DNA from: Micropterix aruncella
Lineage: Eukaryota; Arthropoda; Insecta; Lepidoptera; Micropterigidae
NCBI GenBank assembly: GCA_944548615.1
Contig: OX155952.1
Span: forward strand, 35,971,788-36,035,787
DNA: 64,000 nucleotides
Direction of reading: 5' to 3'
Made by a program: the position numbers and the translations under genes. The notes below the pieces were generated by a model, which made no database searches, was not told where the DNA came from, and worked only from the letters and a program-made list of their open reading frames with translations. Shown piece after piece: positions 1-11,171 of this stretch; the stretch's first letter is position 1; each line of letters starts with the position of its first letter.

Positions 1-712
1 CGATTACAACGGGCGAGCCCGTCACCACAGGACGTTTTAACGATTAGTCGATCTGTCGCCCTGCAGTGAACGTAGAAGACTTTGGACAGTACAATTCTAC
101 GTCCAGCTACGTCACAGCCCGTGAGAGTCCAACGCCTTACCGCGAGTTAGCCAGGAATAAACCTGGCGGGCTCGAGATACTCGCGCCCTCACTTCCAATT
201 GTGACCAGATTTCTCCGGTCTCTCGATTGGTTCCGAGTTCGAGGTCGCTTGCGCGGTCCTCTCCCTTACGAAGCGGTGAAACGGAGTGCACCGAATCTAT
301 CGCGGACCAAGGCGTCCTTTGCCCGACTCTGAACCGGGATCGGATGGCCAATGGTCATTTCAAGAGCAGTCGCCGTATACGGCGACTGCTCTTGAAATGA
401 CCATTGGGGTGGTTGTCTACCTTATAAGGTAGACAACCACCCCCGCTCTGTAGGAAACAATACAGTTCCCAGACTCCCCCGACTGTTAGTCGGAGAGCAC
501 AATCGATTGGCTTGCGCCGCACGGTGTGCAGACCGTCCAGGGGCGCCAGAGGTTTAATTCCCAGGGGAGACTGGTTGACCCAGTGTCCTACCCAGGATTC
601 GCACCCCATGTGGGGAGGCCGTCGGATGGGTGTTGACCCGTGAGTGTGAACGACCCTGAACACATGGGTCATCGTGGCCACCTCATCATGGGCCCGTTAG
701 CCCCCGTTAGCC
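1..712 (-). repeat. R668 retroposon family, copy 1 (cut by window start)
   Basis: Nearly identical over its length to the copies at 11172-11839 (opposite orientation) and 15128-15776. Family sense is defined by the shared 3' end (..GTAGTCGACACCGCAAGA in the 11.2 kb copy), so this copy reads on the minus strand and its 3' tip lies outside the window. The 5' side ends near 712, after the GGGCCCGTTAG shared with other copies. Several 79-108 codon open stretches occur on both strands, but they differ between copies and resemble no protein family I know, so I treat the element as non-coding. It carries about 49 extra bases at 378-426. Confidence 0.8.
348..443. repeat. Two abutting perfect palindromes inside R668 copy 1
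   Basis: 348-377 is followed at once by its exact reverse complement, 378-407 (30+30, no loop). Bases 406-424 are then followed by their exact reverse complement, 425-443 (19+19, no loop). The copies at 11.4 and 15.5 kb have a simple junction (CGCCGTAAGGTAG), so this copy gained about 49 bp made only of inverted copies of its own left and right flanks. Confidence 0.9.
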
Positions 713-765
713 ATCGAAGGTTGACAATCATTATTTATTTATTCATTTAAGAGAAAACATCTTTG

Positions 766-1130
766 ATACGCGACCTCGGACTATACTTAGATACGAAGCT
801 TTCATACAACGCCCACATAGATCACATAGTTCTCAAGGCCAAGAAAATGTTAAGACTCTTATTCAGATTGTGCAGGCCGTTCAGAGACATCCTACCCTTT
901 AAACTATTATATTGAGCATATGTTAGAAGTGTTTCAGAACTCGGATCTCTTATATGGTCAGCAAGGTTGACGGCGTCCAAAATCGGTTCTTGCAATACCT
1001 AAATTGGCGCGAGCACACTAACTTTGTGACATACGAGGAACAAGTGGTTTTCTACAAGATTGAACCGCTCTAATAGACTGACCGTAGCCGACATGTCTTT
1101 CCTCTATGGATTCCTAATTGTGCATAGCGC
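766..1130 (+). pseudogene. LINE reverse transcriptase C-terminal remnant (jockey/R1-like)
   Basis: Conceptual translation from 766 gives IRDLGLYLDTKLSYNAHIDH, then KAKKMLRLLFRLCRPF and, after a TGA, AYVRSVSELGSLIWS. This is the region downstream of the RT catalytic core in jockey/R1-like LINEs (the LGV-LD-KL-F--H and Y---VR--LEY-S-IW blocks). It has an in-frame stop near 914 and at least one frameshift before the continuation near 970-1060 (VDGVQNRFLQYLNWREH-like). No catalytic FADD box is present, so this is a 5'-truncated dead copy. The exact clade is uncertain. Confidence 0.7.
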
Positions 1131-1884
1131 AATATACTGTCCAGCTTTAACAGAGCGGATATCCCCCAGAAGTACGCGAGTTTCTCGCTTCTTGTTTGTT
1201 TCATGTACCAAGATGTAATACAACCCACTTCAGCAATTTCACTATGATACGGTTACTCAGATCGTTCAAATGATCTTGTCATTTTTTTGCTAGGCAAAAA
1301 GCCTTTTCTCACGCAGTCAGAGAAAAGCTTAGGATCATTTACTAACGTAATGATAAAGATACAAACTATTATTTTTAATTTTATTTGTGGTGAACATGTA
1401 TGTGTTTAACCATATCGATCCCACATTTAATCCTGATAAATTTGAATACATATGTTACCTTTATTTCTTTAAAAAAAATCCTTTTCAAAATTATTTTCTT
1501 TTAAGGAGGCACTATACATTTTTTGGTAATTTACGATATTTAAACGGCTATACAAGTGATACTTTACAATATTTTTTCTTAAGAAGAAAATAAGCTAAAT
1601 AAATACGAATTTCTATAAGACATTGATTTTGCTTACAAAAATAACAGAAACCGAATAGCAAAACCTTAAATTCATGCTTATTCGATTCTATCACCCAACT
1701 AGGACTAACCCGTTCTAGGGTGGACAGGGCTCTAATAATACAATAAATTATTGAAAAGTTGTAGTAAATGCTCATAAATCTAAATTGCCTTAAAATGTGG
1801 CCCTCAAAAATAAAATAATCGCGATTCCATCATAAAATCGGCATTAAAATTGAGCATACAGGGAATGAAAAAACATAATAAACC
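1131..1884. other. A+T-rich DNA, no gene seen
   Basis: Only short spurious open frames (68-75 codons) without recognisable motifs. Confidence 0.5.
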
Positions 1885-1898
1885 TTGTTGAGTAGAGT

Positions 1899-1947
1899 TT
1901 AAACGTCCTGTGGTGACGGGCTCGCCCGTTGTAGTTGACACCGCAAA
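1899..1947 (+). mobile_element. 49-bp 3' stub of an R668 retroposon with 14-bp target duplication
   Basis: This stretch matches only the last ~49 bp of R668 (ACGTCCTGTGGTGACGGGCT then on to TTGACACCGCAAA). It is bracketed by an exact direct repeat TTGTTGAGTAGAGT at 1885-1898 and 1948-1961. A truncated 3' end between a long duplication is the usual signature of target-primed reverse transcription that aborted very early. It fixes the 3' end of the family. Confidence 0.85.
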
Positions 1948-2317
1948 TTGTTGAGTAGAGTGTAGATCGTCTATATTCTCTGCTAGTAAGACAGATGTTT
2001 CAATGATATTTATATAAAATCGCACGTCAAAGAATCTAAAATACTATACAGACAGAAATTCATTGTTTAAAAATAATTAAATACGTACCAATCTTGAATC
2101 CTCATTTTACATAATTGAAGTCTACAATAATTTTTTTCATTATGGAAGCAACTAAAAAAACGATCAAAAGACTGTGATCCAGTAATAATTCTGCCAAGCA
2201 GTTTTGTTTGCGTTTTTTTCGTCTTGTTTGCTAATATCTTAATTTTGTATCCAACGCGAGAGAAAAGTAGCAAAAAGGGGAACGGAAGTCCGAGCATGAA
2301 TGCTTTAATAATATATA

Positions 2318-2378
2318 TACTGTGTGTGTGTGTGTGTGTGTGTGTTTCTGTTTGTGTTTGTGTGTGTGTGGGGGGGTG
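2318..2378. repeat. (TG)n microsatellite
   Basis: TG repeats with TTTCTGTTTG interruptions, ending in a G run. Confidence 0.9.
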
Positions 2379-2459
2379 TAAAAGAGGAAGAAATCGTGTT
2401 GGTTGTCGAAATAATGCATGAAATATCGTTTATCGGAATACTATTAATATCATAAACAA

Positions 2460-2600
2460 GATAAAAACGAATTTACCGAGTGATGTTTGAAGCACCTGAC
2501 GTTTCGGCAATGTTGCAACCGCCGTTAAGTATGGTAGACTAAAGAGCTATCACTGCGTAGAAATAACGGTGGTGAAGCGGCGGGTTCGGCGCGCGCGAAT
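2460..2600. mobile_element. Foldback MITE family M2, one arm
   Basis: The block AAAACGAATTTACCGAGT ... CCTGACGTTTCGGCAATGTTGCAACCG is shared with 17040-17200 and 38315-38445, where both arms are present. Here the second arm is missing or too diverged to recognise. Confidence 0.55.
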
Positions 2601-3069
2601 TGAAAATCCGTCGTGCACACAACACTCACTGTATCCTGTGTTACGTATCTGCGCTTGGAGTTAGGCATTGAGAACATTTTAAGAAGAGGATTCCGTGTAG
2701 TAGAGAGTTTGAATCAGTCATCTCTATTAAAGTTCGTGGTTTTTCTTATTTCAATGGCTTCCCGGAACATGCGGGGCAAAAAAAATTCTTCACAAAAACA
2801 ATTTTATTCACACATCTAACTAGGCTTACGCCTGTACATAGATGTATAGGCGCAAGCCTACGACTAATTATAGACTGCGAGTTGACATTTATTAGTAGAA
2901 ATTAGTAATAAAGTAATATTATGGTAATATTACAAAAAAAACACAATTTCTTTACTACATACTAAAGATTAAACACTAATAATAATAACTATAACAATAG
3001 ATTTAATAACACCTTTTATTTTAGACAAATTACGCTATACTTGTCAGTCATTTCTCCGTTGCAGAACGC

Positions 3070-3200
3070 CCCAACTCCAATGGCCATTTATTATTTATAG
3101 TTTTGAAATTATCAATATTATCTAATATTTTGACATTTTCTTTTAGTTTATTGTACATTCGGGTTGCAATGTACCAAGCCTGCTATCACAACTTAAACCT
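3070..3200 (-). pseudogene. LINE C-terminal remnant
   Basis: The minus strand reads AWYIATRMYNKLKENVKILD followed by NIDNFKTINNKWPLELG. This resembles the last ~40 residues of CR1/jockey-like RT proteins (aromatic-x-YN-LP---K, then a FK--L motif). Upstream codons are frameshifted. The following 2820-3060 could be the old 3' UTR; it contains a small hairpin (TAGGCTTACGCC...GGCGCAAGCCTA, 2821-2860). Confidence 0.45.
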
Positions 3201-3260
3201 TCTCCAGCCCTCGTAGTTTTTATTTGCTGGCTGCGTACTTGGTCATATTGTAAGTTATCT

Positions 3261-3485
3261 TGTAGTTTGATGATTAATCAATTAGTGGGCTAATAATAGC
3301 CGAATAATTGTCGTAATCGTAATTCCGTAATATTTTTTTGCTTTAACCGGTTGGAAGCCAGCCTTACCGCGCAAAAAACTGCGCCGCAACTTTTTGGTTG
3401 ATTTTGTTAATAAAATACTAACAATTAACTTTTTTCATGAATTCCCTCTTGTTACCTAGTAATTAATCTTGTTAGTCGTGTATAT
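3261..3485. other. A+T-rich DNA, no gene seen
   Basis: No open frame or repeat that I can assign. Confidence 0.4.
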
Positions 3486-4254
3486 TTATTTATTTATTTT
3501 TATTTTTCGGAAAACTTACAGCGTTTTATACTTAATGCTAACACATATTATACAAATCTAAGGCCGATTAAAAGTTTTCACAATTAAACTAAATCTTTTG
3601 TTACAGCGCAATGAGCTATGAAAAAAATGCAGGTTTAAGTAAGGGGAAAGGGATAGGGAAGCCACAGTATGAGTTATGTAGATGTATTTAAGATATATGA
3701 TGTTATATAACATACATACATATATACATACATACACGTGCACAAATAATAAATTAATATAAATAATACGAGAAGGTAATAATAAAATGTAAAAGTATAG
3801 TTAATATAAATATATATAATATACTTCACAGCGTATTTATAATGTTAATAAACATATGAACTTTTATAAAAAATATACTGGCTAGAAAGCATTGTTATAG
3901 TGTAGCAACCATTACGACAGCCTACGTACCTAACGGACGAAGAAATACCAATCAAACCCGAAGGCTGTTTATCGTATTTCTAATTTCTTCGAAGCAAGTA
4001 TCTGAAGATAAATTAAAAATATCCAAACATTGAAAATTTAGGTTACATGATCGAAGTGCTCTATAAAAATATATATTTTGACCATAATTGGTATTGACTC
4101 TCGGTTGATAAAATAAATCGCGAGCCCTTGTTTTATTATTTGGGATTCGGTAGGAGATTCTGCCAACAGAATAGGGACTGTCTATTTTATTATTAATAAT
4201 ATTGTACAGAAAACGTATATCATATTGGAGGCGCCTGTCCTCCAGTGAGTCCAT
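3486..4254 (-). pseudogene. LINE 3' fragment: RT C-terminus plus A-rich tail
   Basis: The open frame 4254-3952 (100 codons) begins MDSLEDRRLQYDIRFLYNII and continues with IDSPYSVGRISYRIPNNKTR. This is the conserved C-terminal block of CR1/jockey-like LINE reverse transcriptases (SL--RR---D--FLYK-ING-ID-P---). A homologous block sits on the plus strand at 59709-60032. Downstream in LINE sense, the sequence reaches an AAATA-rich run at about 3486-3512, which could be the element's 3' tail. The RT catalytic core is missing, so it is a 5'-truncated relic. The tail assignment is an inference. Confidence 0.65.
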
Positions 4255-5020
4255 GGTATGACGGTTAATTATGACGGTTATATTATATATTTATATAATA
4301 TTTATATGGGGGCCGGCCGAAACGACTACGGCATTGTTGGCGTCCGAACGGTTAAAGCAAAAGGTAGTAAAGCGATTAAGTTACTTAGGTCGATGAATAA
4401 AAATCACATATTTTAAAGAGAAATTCAGTTAAAGATTGAACGAAATAAAGAGATTCTTCGAAGGTATCTTTGATGGTTTTCTAAGAAATTCTAGAATCGA
4501 GTCAATTTATCCCAACAATGAAAACGTTGCGAAGCATCAAACACGACTAGGTACTTATTACAATAAAGAGGAATAACGATTCGACTACTCTTTTTTACTA
4601 CTCGCCGGACAAAGCGACTTCGTCCGTTAAATCGAATAGTTAAACTTCAGTAATAAATCGAGCAGTCAGTTTAATTTGACAGGGCCTAGTAAGGTTGAAA
4701 TAGCCGCTTCTGATACTGATGAATAGACGTCTAATGCGATAAGCGTAAATGGCACTTTATTCGATGGGGCGATATATCCGTTATAGGCGCATTACGGTAT
4801 TAAGAGAAGCGATAATGGATGAAATAAAATATTACTTCCCATGTTCTATCTAGTCAATAAAAGGGAAAGAAGTTTGAGTGGAACACCAGCGAATTCCGCA
4901 GTTAAAGATTTTGATAGTATGTATCATAGTTAGCAGTTTAGTTCATGCGTTATAATGAGAACATCTGAAAAGTTAAGCATATTCGAATATTTTACTCGAA
5001 CCAGTTGAATGAACACTTTA
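4255..5020. other. A+T-rich DNA, no gene seen
   Basis: No coding region or repeat recognised. Confidence 0.5.
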
Positions 5021-5021
5021 G

Positions 5022-5110
5022 AGTTGTCAACTACTACTGGCGAACCTGCCACGCCAGGAAGTTATAACGATTATAGATCATTCTTTCAACCATTGGGTTG
5101 AAAGAGAGCG
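5022..5110 (-). repeat. Diverged 3' fragment of R668
   Basis: TTGTCAACTACTACTGGCGA and the following bases align with the 3' tip of R668 (TTGTCAACTACAACGGGCGA at 14.4 kb). Homology fades after about 5090. Confidence 0.6.
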
Positions 5111-6059
5111 CAACCGTTGGGTTGAAGAGAGAAAAATTCTCAACAGAGAATTAGGGGACATATAATAAAAGACACAGCGACCATTTTCTTAAAAACCACG
5201 TTCCGGTCGGTGCGCTATCTTGGATCTAAATAGATCATTGCAGCTTGCACCACAAGTCTAGTTTGTTTTTGAGGTCGTTTCAACTCATGATTCAGCTCCC
5301 ACCCGGAAGCCTCCTCGAGGTGGTCAAGGTGGTACGGTTAATACGGAAATAACAGTATACTGTAGTTTCAACATGATTCTAGCGTCTAACTATAACCGTA
5401 CGTATACTACTACATGCAGTCATGTAAGAAACGAGATCCCAAGGTCGCGAGGTAATGAAATAAAATTAAGTTTTAACACTACGACACTGTAACTAGCGTC
5501 TCGCTAACACCGTTACGCGTTATGTTAATTTATACAGTCCGCGTTATATTCGTATTCCTTATTAAAACATGCGTTTTTTCGTGTATTACATCGTTATATT
5601 TTTCTCAGTGTAGCTTTAAGTGATTATTACGACATGCTTTTAATGAATATTCTGAATGAATAAATGTATACTGGCACTAATAAAAATATTAATACATCCT
5701 CAATAAAACGTGCATTTTAAACGACATCGTGTCCTTATTGGGTCAGTGTTTTTATACTAATGAATCGTCAGAGATTGAAGCTGCTTCATGCCGAAGCAGT
5801 TACTCCAGGGTTAAACTTGCTCGCTTTCTACCTCAAAAGGCCATTTTTACCTGTCGTTATTTTATCCATTCGCGGAAGTTAACCCGTTAAGAAATTCCCG
5901 GCGCTAAGCGTTATGAATAAGCGTAATCCCCAGAGCATCGCCCGCTACTGCCGTCACCAGTCCACAATTAAAAACAAAAGGAGCACGGCAGATATTATAA
6001 TTAATCCCGGCGAGCATGTGAAAGCTATCTTGGAACAAAGCACACGGGAAACGGTGCGG
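5111..6059. other. A+T-rich DNA, no gene seen
   Basis: A 70-codon open frame at 5913 has no recognisable motif. Confidence 0.4.
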
Positions 6060-7338
6060 TTAAAGAGCTTCCTAGACGGTCAAATTGCTTGTCAAGCATT
6101 TACGTGCTTGACAAGCAAAGCTTGACGTGGCCTAATTATACACTAAGCATGTTTGTCAAGCATTTACTCTCATTTTCCAGCGCAGCGCCTCCGCGTCATG
6201 AGCTGGAAAAAAATCACGTGCTTGTCAATCAGTTTTGATTCATTTGCCGGCGCGGCGCCTCCGCGTCGCGCGCTGAGAAGAGATCGCCAAACGCAGGTGA
6301 TATGCAAATGTATATATTAAGCTATTGCATAGCTTTTATCGCGGGCCTAGGCCAGCGCGGCGACCGAATGAAGAAATTTCCTTACGAAAATTAATGATAT
6401 TAAACTGATAATTACGTCTAAACGAGTACTGCTTACGATTCGAAAAAAATATATGTTAAACAAGAACATTTTCCTAATATTCTTAGCTTTGAATATTTTA
6501 GATTTTGTTTATATTACATAGTGTAATTAATTTGTGAAATTAGGTCTAACCGAACACAAAAACGACTACTACGCAAATACTATCTGGCGTATTATTATGA
6601 AACCTGCACCATTTTAAAGATAATTTAATTATCTATCTTTTTATCTACGATTTTTTTCGAATAATCCGGTTTTTTTGCTTTATCGAATAAAAAAATCATG
6701 TGAGGCGCTCTATCGGAAGACGTTTAAATTATTCCGAATCATTTGCTTTCGCAGCCGCAAATGATTCGGAATAATTTCAACGTTTTCCGATAGAGCGCAG
6801 TTATCTGATATCAGAAAAAATAAAATAAATAAATAATTATAATTGCATACGTTGTTAAAAATGCTATGCAATAGCTTTACCCCGGCAGTCCCCGAGTGCC
6901 ACACGTATTTTTTTTTATTAGTTACCAAAAATGCCAAATGTAAAGTTTTATACCAGGGAATCATATTAATTAGACGTAATATAAAATCCTTATAAAGCAG
7001 TGATAGTCATTAATTTACATTGATCTAGAGTCATTAGATATATTTTGAACCCTAAAATTTCTTTAATATAATATTAAAATTCATCGTATTATCAGAAATC
7101 GTGGAAAAATCGTTACATTTCAGTATTTCGGTAAGACAGACCCCATATCGGTAGAAATACCAAAAAACGGAAAGGTTGGAGGCCACTGGATTTGAGTTGT
7201 AAAAAAAAATGTTCATCAAGCACTGTCCACAGCACATAGTTTGCTTGTCAACCATCAAGCCTAAAAGCAAAATTGCTTGTCAAGCACGAAAAATACAAGT
7301 GCTTGACATGCAATTTTGACCGTCTAGGGAGCCCTTTA
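6060..7338. mobile_element. Inverted-repeat DNA element, family M4 long copy (piggyBac-like?)
   Basis: The left end (6060: TTAAAGAGCTTCCTAGACGG) and the reverse complement of the right end (CTAAAGGGCTCCCTAGACGG, ending 7338) are inverted repeats. Both continue into TGCTTGTCAAGCA-type palindromic motifs. The same termini flank 18457-18733. TTAA at the left tip suggests piggyBac-type targeting, but the right tip reads TTAG, so that is tentative. No transposase is visible, so this is a non-autonomous copy. The interior holds a 42-bp-arm hairpin at 6705-6798 and a block near 6890-6985 (ACCAGGGAATCA..TTAATTAGACGTAAT) shared with the 18.5 kb copy. Confidence 0.7.
6705..6798. repeat. Hairpin with 42-bp arms
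   Basis: Arms 6705-6746 and 6757-6798 are inverted repeats with a few mismatches and a 10-base spacer. Their outer ends read GCGCTCTATCGGAA. It lies inside element M4 and may be a separate small foldback insertion. Confidence 0.85.
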
Positions 7339-7845
7339 GAAACGAGAGGTCGCCCTGGCCGTTTGTCACGATACGTAAATAAGCGGCTTCCAACCTGCCA
7401 GGGGAATTACATATGAATGTTGAATGAAAAATTACCAGTGACGACGCACACGCTGCATATACCTACGTATTTCGCGAATCTGGTCTGCTACACGAAAAGC
7501 TGCGAAATAAAAGGAAATGCAGAAACGTGTATGAACGCACACCGACAGAAAGAAAACAATGGCTAGTGTAATACCAAAAACAGCGACTAAGAAACTAAAA
7601 ACAAAAGAGAGATAAGGGAATGCTTAAGAATAAACAGAAGCATAGGGTTGATTGATAAGACTAAGAATTTAGCTAAGTGCTCGGTGCTCAAGTGATAAAA
7701 AGGTTTTTTACGAAATGTTTGTGGTTTGTATATTTATCCGTATTCGATTATTATTTATTTGAAATTTGAGCACTTTAGGTACCCTATGTCATGACACACG
7801 AAATGACATAACGATTCTAACAATACGTAACACTTTTAAATCGGT
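7339..7845. other. A+T-rich DNA, no gene seen
   Basis: No feature recognised. Confidence 0.4.
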
Positions 7846-7955
7846 TCAAGCGTTTAGAAGTTATGGTGGAATAAAGAAACGGAAAACAGACATAAGTATA
7901 TATGAATCCTAAACACTCCTTTTTTGGACAGTCGTGTAAAAAGGTCATGTCTCAC
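7846..7955 (-). repeat. Dispersed repeat M7, copy 1
   Basis: Reverse-complement match to 37728-37830 and 52765-52890. Shared blocks are AAGAAACGGAAAACAGACAT, ATGAATCCTAAACACTCC and TTTTTGGACAGTCGTGTAAA. It resembles the conserved 3' region of a non-LTR element, but the source is unknown. Confidence 0.65.
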
Positions 7956-8639
7956 CAGTTCTCGTCCCGATTTCCGTAATTCTTTTAGCAGATTATCGTA
8001 CGTTTTTATTTTGCACTATGGATTTGTAGCCTTTTCCAATTTAAAATCGAGTAAATTCACTGTTTCTTTTTAATGTATAGAGCGGTATAAAATGACCTTG
8101 ATTTTCTACCAAGCGTTGCCAGATATATGTTATCAGATGCTCTTGAAATGATATCAATTTAATTATGAGTATAACCTACGATAACTCTACTCCTAGTTAA
8201 TTTTGGATAATTTTATGTATCGGCAAGTTCACATACTTCAATACTTTCTATTGGGTCCTTATCTATGTAATTGCTGTTTTTCCACACTGGCCACTTTGAA
8301 CTTGGATAACTTGGGTTTGGGTTAACATTTCAAATTGAAATAAATTTTGATTCAAGAACATGTTATTCTATTTAAGAATCAGCTGTTTATTTGTCCTTCC
8401 GTCGTTTGTTTTGCTCAAATATTTTATTTTGTGCAACCAAGGTAAAGTTGAAAATTAGCATTATTTTCAAATATGAGAGTCTGTGCCGGTGTTTACTATT
8501 ACAGCTTCTTGCAATCTGGCTATACAGTTACAGTAAATGTGCACTGTTAAGAACTGCCAAACAGTGATGGAGAAGCTGCTGATTAAATAAACGAGCCTGG
8601 TAAATCGCTCGTAAACGTATAATCGCAGATTTGACTGAA
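7956..8639. other. A+T-rich DNA, no gene seen
   Basis: Only short frames. It may include decayed mariner sequence upstream of the 8640 relic. Confidence 0.4.
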
Positions 8640-8905
8640 AACAATCGTTGCAGAGTTGCGGCTGGAGACTCTTGGTCACCCACCGTACTTACCAGACCTT
8701 GCTCCAATAGATTTTTTTTCTCAGAATTTAGATAACTTTACTTTACAAGGGAAAAACAACTTTTAAGAGTCGGTGAAATACGCCTTTAAAGCATTCATTG
8801 ATCTGTCCACGAGAGTCTTACAGCAAAGGAATCAAGCAACTCCTATTAAAATGACAAATCTGCATAGATAATAAGGGTCAATATTTCTATTGATTAAGTA
8901 TACAT
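8640..8905 (+). pseudogene. Mariner transposase C-terminal relic
   Basis: Translation near 8665 gives LGHPPYLPDLAPIDFFSQN, matching the mariner transposase signature HPPYSPDLAPSDFxLF that carries the third catalytic aspartate. It continues with diverged family-like residues (NFTLQGKNNF, VKYAFKAFIDLSTRVLQQRN). In-frame stops (for example after KNNF) show that it is dead. The N-terminal half and the terminal inverted repeats are not visible. Confidence 0.75.
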
Positions 8906-9700
8906 TTACATTTACGTCGTGTCAAATTGGCGGCTAAAAACCGCTCATGCACGTGTTAAAATATTTGTGTTTTAAGTAGTAAGTATCATCAAAATCAAAA
9001 TGTTTTTATTCACAATAGAATTTGTAAAAAAATGCTTTGTGACGTCAAAATATGAAATACAATTAATGCTTTAAATTATAGATAATTTGTCATTCAGCTT
9101 ACATTTCAAATACTTTATAGATACTGGATAGGTACATTATATAATCATGATATAATGTAATATTTAATAACAGAAATATTTTGAAACAATTTAAAATATA
9201 GATAGTTAGAATTTAAAATATTCATAAAATTTAAAATAGTCATAATTAACAACAATAGTCAAAAAGAAAAAAAGAAAAAAAAAACAATACACCTACATAG
9301 TTAACAATTTTGAATAAAATAAGAAAAAAATATTAAATATCGATTTTATAATCATTCCAAAGAAAAATCAGTATCATTTATAAAATCTACTACTTTGTAG
9401 TAAGCCTTCTTACATAGAATATCTTTAATTTTACTTCTAAACTGAGTGTCATTACTACTTTAATCCTTACTTAAAATGCATATATTATTTTAAAAAATAT
9501 CTAAGAAACTTTGGAACCTACTAAAAGTTATTCGTCGTAGAATCATATTACAAAACAAATTAAAGGCTTATTTAATAAAATAGTTAATAATTCTAATGGC
9601 TACCTACTAAACACACAATAATTAAAATAGTCAGTTAAAAAGTTGAATAATCAAAGCAGAAGCCTAATAATTGAAATATGTATTTCATACAAAGTTTTTG
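8895..9700 (-). repeat. Dispersed repeat M6, long copy
   Basis: The minus strand matches 50460-50720 in two blocks: about 9475-9700 (AGTAGGTAGCCATTAGAATT..) and 8895-8945 (TTTTTAGCCGCCAATTTGAC..). About 530 bp between them is absent from the other copy. That middle part begins near 8990 with CATCAAAATCAAAATG and a TTTTTATTCA motif, which resembles the 3' end of a minus-strand LINE. Confidence 0.55.
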
Positions 9701-10489
9701 GCCTTAATTTTCCTTTATAGAACAGCAACTTAATTAGTAAGGACCCAATATTTCTTGTCCATTTCTAGACCATTTCTAGGCCAATTTCTAGAACAAATAG
9801 GCCGCATGTCGAGTAGCCTTGTCAACATTACAGTATATCCAGGCTGGAGCGGTCGTGTGTATATATTTTGATCCTATTCAATACGGTCCAGTCTTTGAAA
9901 GGCTTGTTCGAGGGGATTTCAATGCGAATTTCGGGCGTCCGCAGTCAGCTTGCACTGACAGAGAGGCGGGGCGACAGTTGGTACAGCACGTAAAAAAACA
10001 ATAGCGTCTGATTGCATTGTCAGGCGGACGAAACAATACCGAATATTGGCGAACTCGCTGAAAGCGACTGAAATGTTACAGGATAGCATACTATTTGAAT
10101 GCGCGATGGCACTAATTAACATGATGAATTATATCAACTGAAATCTCATTTTCCACGCTGAAACCAATTGGATTTTCTAGATTGGTTTTATCATACAACG
10201 TTGTCTCGTTTTATAAAAACAAAAATAAGTTTGTGGTGTCACCAAAAAACTTCCCCGGCAAGTAGCCAAGGACTTTTAGGTTTATTATATAGGATAGATA
10301 GCCAACTATCCGAGGTACGATGTAAAGAAACATTTATAGCGCAATAATATGTTAAAAATAGCGAGAAATCCATCGTTAAAATTCGGTAAATTGCTCCCTG
10401 TGTGGATCATAATACTCGCTATAAAGACATAAAAATCAAAATCTTTTGTTAAGTCATAGTCAAAAAAGTTTAACCCTTTATGGACCATG
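9701..10489. other. No gene seen
   Basis: Short frames at 9819-10122 on both strands lack recognisable motifs. Confidence 0.4.
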
Positions 10490-10660
10490 GGACAAACTGG
10501 GTGATTAGAGTCAATCAGTCCTTTATAAAAAAACATTAATTATCAATGGTATTACCTAAGCCGTAAATGCTACAAGCGCCAACTGCATTTTAGGGTTTCA
10601 AAAGGGTTGCCATATCGCACTATGGAGTGGAGCAATCTAATAATATATATAATCAATGCT
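10490..10660 (-). repeat. M5 repeat fragment
   Basis: Shares CAATCAGTCCTTTATAAAAA, AACATTAATTATCAATGGTA and a diverged GCATTTTAGGGTTTCA region with the repeats near 31.5 kb, 49.2 kb and 51.6 kb. Confidence 0.55.
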
Positions 10661-11158
10661 CCCACTAATAATAATATATGTTTCTTGATCCGTATTTACA
10701 TTTAAATTAACTGCGTTTTATTGTATGGATTTTTTGATAGGAGGTACCATTTCTGATAAAAGGTACCAGTTTTACCTTACTTCGGTGGTTCGTAGTGCAT
10801 TCTGATTCATATAAGAATGAAAAATTGAGTTCCCGTGTGCTGTCATTTTGGGGCTAAAACCTATTACTAAAATTATTTTGTTTTCATTAAGTTATTTAAT
10901 TTTTTCATTGTAACTGTATTTACATTTCTGATGAACATTTTCCTAGTCGATCGCTGGTATAGCTGGAAGCTGTTTTCTCTTGTAAGTACTTTTTTTATAT
11001 ATAGGACAAATATATTCAGAGGTGTTTATATTTTAAACAAATATATTTTAAACAAAACTCTGCTGGTGCGGCGGAACTCTAATTTATTTTCGGGTATTTT
11101 TGGATGGGATTTTAGAAGATTCTAGTATTTTAGGTGATATGCTTTCAACATTACTCTC
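10661..11158. other. A+T-rich DNA, no gene seen
   Basis: The pre-insertion flank of the R668 copy at 11172. Confidence 0.4.
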
Positions 11159-11171
11159 TGTCCTGTATGTT

